A DNA stretch of 64,000 bases, taken from NCBI RefSeq assembly GCF_010725055.1, contig NZ_BJKB01000008.1, positions 124,001-188,000 of the forward strand, written 5' to 3'. How positions within the stretch are numbered: position 1 is the first letter of the stretch; each line of letters opens with the position of its first letter. The position numbers were made by a program, and so were the translations under genes. Shown here piece after piece: positions 55,050 to 61,904 of the stretch. This DNA comes from Gelidibacter japonicus. Its GTDB lineage: Bacteria > Bacteroidota > Bacteroidia > Flavobacteriales > Flavobacteriaceae. Below the pieces are notes generated by a model. It worked only from the letters and a program-made list of their open reading frames with translations, did no database searches and was not told where the DNA came from.

Positions 55050-55123
55050 GGCGAGGTAGCTCAGCTGGTTAGAGCGTCGGATTCATAACCCGGAGGCCTC
55101 GGGTTCAAGTCCCGATCTCGCTA
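55050..55123 (+). tRNA. tRNA-Met (anticodon CAT)
   Basis: Cloverleaf: acceptor GGCGAGG/TCTCGCT (G-T closing pairs at each end), D-arm with GCTC/GAGC, anticodon loop TTCATAA with CAT, and T-arm TCGGG-TTCAAGT-CCCGA. Elongator versus initiator: the closing stem has no three G-C pairs next to the loop, so elongator Met is more likely. A modified tRNA-Ile with CAT is possible. Discriminator A at 55123. Confidence 0.92.
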
Positions 55124-55141
55124 CAGTGTAAATGATGGAAA

Positions 55142-55170
55142 AGTCAAGATGTCAAAGTCTTGACTTTTTT
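55142..55170 (+). terminator. terminator of tRNA-Met
   Basis: AGTCAAGA and TCTTGACT pair around an eight-base loop (55142-55165), followed by six T. Confidence 0.85.
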
Positions 55171-55480
55171 ATTTGCTAAAATATTTGTGGTTTTCTCTAC
55201 AACTTATATAAGATGGGATACTTTTGAATTTGAAGATCTAGGTAATGATTATTCATGTACCTATCAATTGATATATAAAATTATGTCTGACGGTAAATTT
55301 AAAGACAAGGTTTACCATTTACGGATCAAAGCTACGTGGAGAGAGGATTTAAGATTAAAAAGCATTACTGAAGAAAGATTATAACGACAAATAGCACATT
55401 TAAAAAAAGGAATCGACGCGAAATACATAAAAGAGTTAATCGAGTTCAAAGTCTGATGCTCTTCGATGAGTAAAATTAAT
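55171..55480. other. spacer between the two tRNA-Met copies
   Basis: 310 bases. A 74-codon frame covers 55160-55384 but would start with TTG inside the terminator hairpin. An inner ATG at 55283 would give 33 residues (MSDGKFKDKVYHLRIKATW...), with no recognised domain. Probably a gene fragment. Not called as a gene. Confidence 0.45.
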
Positions 55481-55642
55481 GGCGAGGTAGTCCGTCTGAA
55501 CGAATTCATTCGGACAGGCTCAGCTGGTTACCCGCCCGTCCCGCCCGCCTGAACGGATTCATTCGGGCAGGAAAGGTACGTTCGGGCGGGGAGCGTCGGA
55601 TTCATAACCCGGAGGCCTCGGGTTCAAGTCCCGATCTGCTAC
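55481..55642 (+). pseudogene. second tRNA-Met copy split by two palindromic inserts
   Basis: Aligned with 55050-55123: GGCGAGGTAG (55481-55490), then 28 inserted bases (55491-55518), CTCAGCTGGTTA (55519-55530), a 60-base insert (55531-55590), and the remainder from GAGCGTCGG (55591). The second insert contains CCTGAACGGATTCATTCGGG and the first the related TCTGAACGAATTCATTCGG. Both are partly palindromic and interrupt the D-arm. The acceptor end has also lost one C (CGATCTGCTA for CGATCTCGCTA). The flank before it (AAAATTAATGGCGAGGTAG) matches the first copy, so a larger segment was duplicated. Not expected to be a working tRNA unless processed. Confidence 0.8.
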
Positions 55643-55664
55643 GTATTGTAATTGCATTAAAATT

Positions 55665-55696
55665 AACGGTTTAGTTCACTCTAAACCGTTTTTTTT
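55665..55696 (+). terminator. terminator after the split tRNA copy
   Basis: AACGGTTTAG pairs with CTAAACCGTT across a six-base loop (55665-55690), with T run 55689-55696. Suggests the duplicated locus was once transcribed. Confidence 0.85.
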
Positions 55697-56067
55697 GCAA
55701 ACAGTTTAGGAATTGGATATGATTCTCGCATAAGTTTTGCTTAAACACAAGCCTAGTTTTTGATCCGATTTTAAAATGAGCTATAAAGTTTGTGGTTCAC
55801 AATTTATTAAGACCCGATGAAGTTTGACGATTGTGGATTAAGATTTGGTCCATCTATTTTGCCAAAAGACAGTCGCTGGGTCATTAATAAATTTCTCAAA
55901 GTAGTAGTAACCATCCCAACAAGAGACTGCTAATGATTGGGCATGGGCGTTACGGGCCTTACCAAAGGCTAACCGCAATGATATACGGAGTAAACCAGGA
56001 GTATATACGCTATAGATACGCTATACCTATTGTTTATATGACTGATTTACACTATTTTAGCCTCACT
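55697..56067. other. region before the MARQKG-type gene
   Basis: 371 bases. Two similar TATACGCTATA/GATACGCTATAC words occur near 55999-56022. A 45-codon upstream extension of the next gene (from 55933) exists in frame but looks noncoding. No RNA gene seen. Confidence 0.4.
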
Positions 56068-56811
56068 ATGGCACGACAAAAGGGAATTTTTAAAATTACA
56101 GGGACCATTGGCGACATCAATTTTTATATCACCAAGGGCGTGGGCTATGCCAGAAAAGCAGGCGGTGGATTTAATGGCCATGCCATTCGCACCCAAGCTA
56201 GTATGCAACGGGTACGTGAGAATGCCAGCGAATTTGGGCATTGCAGTAGAGTCAAAAAACAATTTCGTTTGGCGCTGCTGCCTTTTATGAGCGCGGTTCA
56301 AGACAAGAAATTTCATTCAAGGTTGATGCAACTGTTCTTGCAACTCAAAACTTTGGACACGGTTTCTGAGCGTGGCAATCGCAGGGTGTACCGGGGTCTG
56401 CAAACCGCCAAAGGCAAACACTTGTTAAGGCGGTTTGAATTGACTCCCCCTAGCGCCATCTTAGATGCACTGTACCGGAACGCTTTTTTTGATTGGGACA
56501 CACAAACATTACATATTGCCAATTTTAATACTTCCAATTTCAAAGCTCCATTAACGGCCACACACCTTGGAATTACACTTGGCATTTTAGACTTTAACTT
56601 TGATACGCTTCAATATAGTTTGGTGGTTTCGCCGACTGCTTTCTTGGACGTTGATACAGAAACTACTTCGTTTGACCTGATTCCTGAGGTGGCTGTGCCT
56701 CCTTCATATACGGGAATAGCTATCTTAGGGTTCTCCTATTATGAAATAATAGCCAATGAGGTTTATGGCCTGGAAACTTTGCGTGGGGTTCGGATTATAG
56801 AGGTTGTTTAA
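56068..56811 (+). CDS. MARQKG-type conserved Bacteroidetes protein, unknown function
   Basis: 247 residues from the ATG at 56068. It opens MARQKGIFKITGTIGDINFY and continues with GYARKAGGGFNGHAIRTQAS and a Glu/Asn-rich middle, then a beta-rich C-terminal half. I recall similar openings (MARQKG, KLKGTIGG, GHLAREKGG) in many Bacteroidetes proteins of unknown function, often in accessory DNA. A 45-codon extension upstream is unlikely. Located between the split tRNA copy and an XRE/HEPN pair, in the accessory end. Confidence 0.7.
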   Translation: MARQKGIFKITGTIGDINFYITKGVGYARKAGGGFNGHAIRTQASMQRVRENASEFGHCSRVKKQFRLALLPFMSAVQDKKFHSRLMQLFLQLKTLDTVSERGNRRVYRGLQTAKGKHLLRRFELTPPSAILDALYRNAFFDWDTQTLHIANFNTSNFKAPLTATHLGITLGILDFNFDTLQYSLVVSPTAFLDVDTETTSFDLIPEVAVPPSYTGIAILGFSYYEIIANEVYGLETLRGVRIIEVV

Positions 56812-57383
56812 CTGTTTAGAACACAGAACGTCATTGGGTTCCCAATCTATGTTGGTGGTTGTTTTGTTCTTCGAATAGATCAGCACATTTGAATCTTATT
56901 GGTAACGCTGAACAATCAATGCGTTTGGTGTCCAGTTTATTAGCAACAGCGCAGGACATGATCCGCTCTCCTATTCGCTAATTTAATTTATAATTAGCGT
57001 TGAACATATGTGTTTTCTGGTGGGAATGAAATGATGTTGATTTATTTCTCTTGCTAATTCTAAAAATCCAAAAGTAAGCTGATATGATGGTTGAATTTTA
57101 CGGATTTCAATTAGATGACTCAATTTGGTTTCGTTTTTTTAATGGCTGCCAACTAAGCTAGAGGTTTCAAAGTCATATTAAACTTGATAATACTTTCTTA
57201 AGTGCCTACATATTGGGGAAACGTGTAAAATGGATGCTCTTCCATATTGCCAATAAGAAAATAGTTTAATTCAACAATACCCATGACCGCATCCAACCCA
57301 AAATAATAATTAATCTGTCAGGATTTAAACTCTTATAGGGCAAAAAAAATAAGCGGTTAGCCCCAAAATTAATGGTCTGTAAT
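56812..57383. other. 572-bp noncoding stretch
   Basis: No coding frame of note on either strand. One hairpin, CGCTAATT/AATTAGCG (56975-56998), lies in an AT-rich context. Length and low GC fit decayed mobile DNA. Confidence 0.5.
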
Positions 57384-57602
57384 TTAACCTTTAGGAAGTT
57401 TTAGGTCTTTACATACCTCTTTTAATAATTCACATGGATCTTCGTCAATAGCAAGAGAAATCAAGTATAACTCATTCACTCTCAATTGTGTTTTTCGGTT
57501 ATTCGAAAGCTCACTTAATCTTGTTTTGCTAATGCCAGTTTTACGAGATACATCCGATCTATTTATCGATTTTTTAGCAAAGTAGAGCCCTAAATTTGTC
57601 AT
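57384..57602 (-). CDS. XRE-type HTH regulator
   Basis: 72 residues, essentially one Cro/C1-type helix-turn-helix: LGLYFAKKSINRSDVSRKTG then ISKTRLSELSNNRKTQLR with the recognition helix. No dimer or catalytic domain. It is divergent from the HEPN gene across 152 bases that hold direct repeats. Probably regulates both promoters. Confidence 0.85.
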   Translation of the reverse strand: MTNLGLYFAKKSINRSDVSRKTGISKTRLSELSNNRKTQLRVNELYLISLAIDEDPCELLKEVCKDLKLPKG

Positions 57603-57619
57603 ATGTATATCCTGTTTTC

Positions 57620-57641
57620 AGTATATAAAGTTAGTATATAA
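57620..57641. promoter_or_regulatory. direct repeats before the XRE gene, candidate operator
   Basis: AGTATATAA occurs twice (57620-57628, 57633-57641) at a 13-base step, in the shared gap between the XRE and HEPN genes. The step is not a full helical turn count, so the match to an XRE operator is tentative. Confidence 0.4.
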
Positions 57642-57754
57642 GATAAAGCTTTCCGATTTTCTAAACTTTTATTTGTTATTATGTCTTAAATTATGTACAT
57701 TAGTTCCGATTATATGAAATATTTGTCCGAATATGCAAATTCATTTTTTTGATT

Positions 57755-58903
57755 ATGTATGAAATAAACAACTCAAATATGGAATCGGTAATAAACAAGC
57801 TTATCAACTGTCTTGAAGTAAGGTCTATTTATAAGACAGAAATTGAATTCCAACAGGATGGCAAATCACTGTTAATTGTAATCCTCAAAGGAAGTTGCTC
57901 ATCTTTGACCAAAGAATTATCAGCAATGGTCGCCAAAATATTTCAGGAAGAAACAAATTATCTATACAGGATATTTTCGTTTGAATATGCACTTCAACAA
58001 CTAAAAGAAGACAACTTGTTTTTTGTGCATGGTTGTGTATGGGAAAAACTAATGTATCAGCATCCTGATGAAAAATTAGACAACTTTTACGAATATAGAT
58101 GTTCCGAACAAACACTGAGCCATATACAGTCAGCATTTGAAAAAGAACAAAATAAAATCACAGCTTTTATGGATGGCGCTCTCTTTTTTGTCGAGAAAAA
58201 CAATCTTTGTCATGCCGCTTACATGTTCCATCAATATATCGAATTATGGTTTCGATTCGGTGCATTATTGACTATGGGAAAGGAGCGCAAAAGCCATAGC
58301 ATCAAAGAACTCCAGACGTACATCAGTTCATATTCCCCACACCTCGGAAAACTTTTCAAAACCGAGATAGAAGAAGAACTTAATCTTTTAAAGTTGCTGG
58401 ATGATGCTTATATCACTACACGTTATGAAAACAATTACCATATCAACTTAGAACAAGTTCTCGACATCCAAGAGAAGGCAAAACTAATTGAAACGCTAGT
58501 TTCCAATTTATTTACAGAGAAAATGTCTGCTTGTAAAAAGATTATAAATAAACAAGATTCTTCTGAAAAACAAATGTCGGATACCAATGGCGAATTGATT
58601 TTGGATAAGATAAAAAAACTTACTCAGGAACATTTTTATATTTTAAAACCGCACCCTCATAGGAAAGATATTTTCCACATAAACCTTTTGGCTAATGGCT
58701 ATCTTGAAACGTCCTTTATGATAGCCAACTTATTAAAGGTCTGCGTTATGGCTTTGGAAGCAGATTATGGCCCAAATCATCTTATTAAGGAACCAGAAAA
58801 TAATATAAGTGAAGTTCTTGGGTATGCTCTACAAATGATACCCTATGAGGAGATGGATTTCTTGGATAAGGTTAAGGAGTTGTTAGCGGTTAAGGAACCA
58901 TAG
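57755..58903 (+). CDS. HEPN-domain protein with a repeated C-terminal module
   Basis: 382 residues from the ATG at 57755. Residues 1-110 form an alpha/beta region resembling a degenerate nucleotidyltransferase (ILKGSCSSLTKEL, RIFSFEYALQQLKEDNL), but the GS-D-D catalytic motif is not seen. Residues 134-255 are HEPN-like (CHAAYMFHQYIELWFRFGAL, HSIKEL, DDAYITTRYENNYH). The catalytic Rx4-6H of RNase HEPN domains is not clear. Residues 282-378 repeat in two downstream small genes (see findings). Divergent from an XRE gene. Mechanism unknown. A toxin or defence role is plausible by context only. Confidence 0.75.
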   Translation: MYEINNSNMESVINKLINCLEVRSIYKTEIEFQQDGKSLLIVILKGSCSSLTKELSAMVAKIFQEETNYLYRIFSFEYALQQLKEDNLFFVHGCVWEKLMYQHPDEKLDNFYEYRCSEQTLSHIQSAFEKEQNKITAFMDGALFFVEKNNLCHAAYMFHQYIELWFRFGALLTMGKERKSHSIKELQTYISSYSPHLGKLFKTEIEEELNLLKLLDDAYITTRYENNYHINLEQVLDIQEKAKLIETLVSNLFTEKMSACKKIINKQDSSEKQMSDTNGELILDKIKKLTQEHFYILKPHPHRKDIFHINLLANGYLETSFMIANLLKVCVMALEADYGPNHLIKEPENNISEVLGYALQMIPYEEMDFLDKVKELLAVKEP

Positions 58904-59068
58904 CGTTAACATTTTAAAATGAAAACCATGAAAAACGACGTGTAGATGAACGTTGTCGCGTATTCAATAACCCTTTTTATACTGGTGATGAACTCTTAAA
59001 GTTTATTGAATTTTTCCATTAGATATGGTTGAGATTAAGCCACACAGAAACATATAACTCATAAATAA

Positions 59069-59410
59069 ATGATCATGAAGCACCCTGAAGAAAAACTTAT
59101 AGAAAAACTAAATTATCACAAGACGGACAACACCCCAATCCTAATTCCCCATCTACACTTTAAAGGCAAATACCAACCTTCATATTTTTATGTGGATGAC
59201 CATACTGATTTGTTGCTGACCGTGCGCGCCTTAATTTATCTATCCATGAAAGTTATCGATCCCGAATCCGAAACGGATGACATCTTGGAAAGAAACGAGG
59301 ACGAATACGTTCAGCAAACCTTGAAAATCGCCAATCGTTTATTGCCTTGGGGCGAGGAGGCCTTAATGGATCACATTAACGAGTTTTATAGAGCGCAAAC
59401 AACAATTTAA
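59069..59410 (+). CDS. small protein, paralogue of the HEPN C-terminal module
   Basis: 113 residues, no signal or membrane span. LTVRALIYLSMKVIDPESE, TLKIANRLLPWGEEALMDHIN and the segment ILIPHLHFKGKYQPSYFYVDD align with the HEPN protein's residues 296-378 and with the next gene. A second ATG at 59075 is possible. Function unknown. Confidence 0.7.
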   Translation: MIMKHPEEKLIEKLNYHKTDNTPILIPHLHFKGKYQPSYFYVDDHTDLLLTVRALIYLSMKVIDPESETDDILERNEDEYVQQTLKIANRLLPWGEEALMDHINEFYRAQTTI

Positions 59411-59425
59411 CAAACCTTAATCGTT

Positions 59426-59758
59426 ATGAGAATAAAAAAGAAAGAACTCAAGAAATTAATAAAATCGGCAAAATATAAATTGGATACGTTGCGACCATCG
59501 GACATTCAAAAAGACAAATTCAAACCTTCTTATTTGCAGTTTGAAGGCTACCTCGATTTGTTTTCTACAATCGAAGCCTTAATCAATGTTAGTATCCTTG
59601 CCACACAGGGTGATCCATACTCTCCACCCCATGTTAAGGATCATGGCAGAGACATTCGAAGAACGCTGGAACTGGCCAGTAAATTATTACCATTTGAAGA
59701 AGGTGAATTTTTGGATGATGTCCATGTTATGATGAAGCAATTGGAATCACAACCTTAG
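59426..59758 (+). CDS. small protein, second paralogue of the HEPN C-terminal module
   Basis: 110 residues with a basic N-terminus (RIKKKELKKLIKSAKYKL). Core LDLFSTIEALINVSILATQG and TLELASKLLPFEEGEFLDDVHVM align with the previous gene and the HEPN C-terminus. Starts 15 bases after the previous stop, so the two are one unit. Confidence 0.7.
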   Translation: MRIKKKELKKLIKSAKYKLDTLRPSDIQKDKFKPSYLQFEGYLDLFSTIEALINVSILATQGDPYSPPHVKDHGRDIRRTLELASKLLPFEEGEFLDDVHVMMKQLESQP

Positions 59759-59889
59759 CGACTGGATTGAAGATTGTGATAGCGACATACTTTCCTCGGA
59801 ATGCATCTTTTCGCGAAATGTGGAGGAATGAATTAAAATGTAATATTATTCTACTTCTAAGGCTAATTCCTAAGGTGTACTACTTCCGC

Positions 59890-60085
59890 AACCGGTAGGA
59901 AGATATATTGCCTTACCTATAAAATCTTGAAAATCCCGAGTTTCAGTAGCCATGGAAAAACAAACCAATTGAACCCTCCTAAAATAGCTCTATTTTATAA
60001 CGAGCAAATCGCCCTCTACGAGCGAATGCTGAAAGAGAAGGACGAGATGAGGGCGCGGTTGGAGCGGTTGATTGAGGGGAAGTAA
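59890..60085 (+). pseudogene. remnant of an HTH/excisionase-like gene
   Basis: The frame ending at 60083-60085 reads TGRKIYCLTYKILKIPSFS, then LNPPKIALFYNEQIALYER and MLKEKDEMRARLERLIEGK. Tails of this kind end HTH proteins of Bacteroidetes mobile elements. No start or DNA-binding part is in frame, so it is a 3' fragment, perhaps frameshifted. Confidence 0.4.
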
Positions 60086-60118
60086 TGGGGTATTGGAAGC
60101 CTTCTGAAATGGGATCAA

Positions 60119-60163
60119 CATGAGATTGCCACGCTCGTGCCTCGCTCGCAATGACGGGTGATT
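60119..60163. repeat. dispersed GC-rich repeat
   Basis: GAGATTGCCACGCTCGTGCC followed by TCGCTCGCAATGACGGGT. I recall similar text as a dispersed intergenic repeat in many bacteria. Partly palindromic. Confidence 0.5.
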
Positions 60164-60474
60164 AGACCGAAAAATTTTTACCAAGAAACCCTTCTGCTCA
60201 AAACTCCCTAAGATCTTCTCCTCTATTCCCTGATCCAATTTATCATCTGCATCCAAAACATTCGTTTCAATAATACCTAATCTTACTTATAGTATCATAT
60301 TACCATCCTAATTTTGTAAGTAAAAACCCACCATATTCAATATAATTATTATATTTAAACCCTCCCTCAAAAAACAACCAGATTTTTTATTAGTTAATCC
60401 ATAAAATAGTAAACAGTAATAAACCTTATCCCAGTAAATATAATTGGGTTAGATACTAATATTAGATTAACAGA

Positions 60475-61251
60475 ATGCAATTAATAAATACAGAACACAG
60501 TTTTTCATTTTATAATAATCTACTATCAGCCAAAGAACCAGACAACGAATTTGACATTAATCAATTGATTGAAGTTATCAGGTACGGCTATATAAAAAAC
60601 GAAATTCAATCCTTGAGAGGTTTAAATGACAAACAGGAAAAAAACAGACTAAAGCAATCGAAATTACCTTGCGTCACCTTATCTGGCACTTTCGAAAAAA
60701 GAAATAAGCACCATTTACAAGAGCATTCCGGATTAATTCAAATAGACATCGACGACTTAGAAGATTATGATGCTGTTTTCAATACCTTAATTTTAGATGT
60801 TTATACGTTTGTAGCATTCAGAAGCCCAAGTGGGAATGGCATTAAGTTGGTAGTAAAAATAAACCCCTCCATTGACACCCATTTAGAGCAGTTTCTTTCG
60901 CTTGAAAAATATTACTTGGATGAGTATAATATAGAAATAGATAGTGCTTGCAAAGACATTGCGAGATGTATGTTATTATCCTATGATCCTAACATCTATT
61001 GTAATCCATTCTCGGATGTATATGCAGAATTATATATGCCTGAAATTAAAGAAACACCTGAGAAGCACCATAAAGTAAATTATAAGATTGATGTCAATTC
61101 AAATAATGCTATTGATATCATAGAAAACCTAAGCTCAGAAATTGAAAGAAACAACATTGATATTACTGATGGTTATATCAATTGGATAAGAAAGACAACC
61201 GTAAAGAATCATTTCCGCTTGCCTACCATGTTGACTAGCTTGATAAGATAA
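60475..61251 (+). CDS. truncated VirE-N/BT4734-like primase
   Basis: 258 residues. The VirE N-terminal/BT4734-like primase-polymerase region is recognisable: LPCVTLSGTFEKRNKHHLQEHSGLIQIDIDD, FVAFRSPSGNGIKLVVKI and DSACKDIARCMLLSYDP. Full proteins are usually two or three times longer, with a helicase part. The last part, ITDGYINWIRK, is followed by a foreign tail (TTVKNHFRLPTMLTS) where the reading frame runs into antisense DUF6804 DNA. Typical of mobilisable islands. Probably inactive. Confidence 0.75.
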   Translation: MQLINTEHSFSFYNNLLSAKEPDNEFDINQLIEVIRYGYIKNEIQSLRGLNDKQEKNRLKQSKLPCVTLSGTFEKRNKHHLQEHSGLIQIDIDDLEDYDAVFNTLILDVYTFVAFRSPSGNGIKLVVKINPSIDTHLEQFLSLEKYYLDEYNIEIDSACKDIARCMLLSYDPNIYCNPFSDVYAELYMPEIKETPEKHHKVNYKIDVNSNNAIDIIENLSSEIERNNIDITDGYINWIRKTTVKNHFRLPTMLTSLIR

Positions 61252-61374
61252 AATTGAAAAGCCAATTAATCCCGCGAACCTTACAAACTGGTAAAAACCG
61301 TATGCCATATCCAACAAGCATAAAAACATCAATATTGCTAGTAAGAGCTTTATCAAGGTTTCACTTTTACTCAT
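61190..61374 (-). CDS. DUF6804-like membrane protein, 3' end replaced
   Basis: The frame runs 61135-61374 (79 residues), but only 61190-61374 looks original: two or three hydrophobic spans (ETLIKLLLAILMFLCLLDMA, FVRFAGLIGFSILSY) and RQAEMILYGCLS. DUF6804 proteins continue past this with further spans. Here the frame continues into the antisense of the primase gene. Its start overlaps the end of the TerB-like gene by 8 bases, so it is the last gene of the operon. Confidence 0.6.
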
Positions 61375-61903
61375 TTGATTCTTTAAGACTATTCAATATA
61401 TCATCATCTAATTCACTTATCAATCGAAATTCATGCGAGATATGAGTATCAAAAAAGTCATCTTGAAGTCGTGATAAATACGAATCACTAATAATGTCTT
61501 GCTCTAAATAATCCTCAAAGTCAGGATGTTTTTCAAGAATTGGATCATTGTCAATTTTTAATTTCGAACGAATAACTTTGAAAAACTTAATTTCACTATA
61601 CTCAATTACATCATCCGCTTTAATGGTTTCAATCGCAACTTCAATTAATTTCAATTCGTTGGCTTCTGATAGTTCAGATGAGTTAAGTTCATTGAAATAA
61701 CTTTTTAAAAATTGGTGCCCATCTTTATTTATAGCAAGTAACAACATATCCAATTCAGAATTAATATCAATTTCGCCAAAGGTTCTTTTTTCCATGTGTA
61801 ATTTCTTAATCAATTGAATTTCACGCTTATCAATATTACCATCACAAGCCATACAAGAAAACGCAGTCTTTAGTAATAATTTATTAAAGTTTAATGTTTC
61901 CAT
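61367..61903 (-). CDS. TerB-like domain protein
   Basis: 178 residues from the ATG at 61903, one base after the kinase stop. The TerB-like all-helical metal-binding fold shows FNKLLLKTAFSCMACDGNID with its acidic DGNID and a second acidic turn IKADDVIEYSE. The C-terminal 50 residues are acidic. TerB-like domains accompany stress and conflict systems. Precise role unknown. An in-frame TTG at 61924 is also open. Confidence 0.78.
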   Translation of the reverse strand: METLNFNKLLLKTAFSCMACDGNIDKREIQLIKKLHMEKRTFGEIDINSELDMLLLAINKDGHQFLKSYFNELNSSELSEANELKLIEVAIETIKADDVIEYSEIKFFKVIRSKLKIDNDPILEKHPDFEDYLEQDIISDSYLSRLQDDFFDTHISHEFRLISELDDDILNSLKESNE

Positions 61904-61904
61904 A

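Larger units (their letters stand above)
59759..60474. other. 716-bp decayed stretch
   Basis: Between the second paralogue and the primase. Contains the tail of an HTH-type gene (59890-60085), a GAGATTGCCACGCTCGTGCC repeat (60119-60163) and AT-rich text. No intact gene seen. Confidence 0.6.

Noticed and set aside
55160-55384. 74-codon frame after tRNA-Met
   Set aside because: Its TTG start is inside a terminator hairpin, and no domain or homologue is recognised. Kept only as a spacer remark.
59990-60256. 88-codon minus-strand frame
   Set aside because: It covers the dispersed GC-rich repeat and the HTH remnant in antisense, with no protein character.
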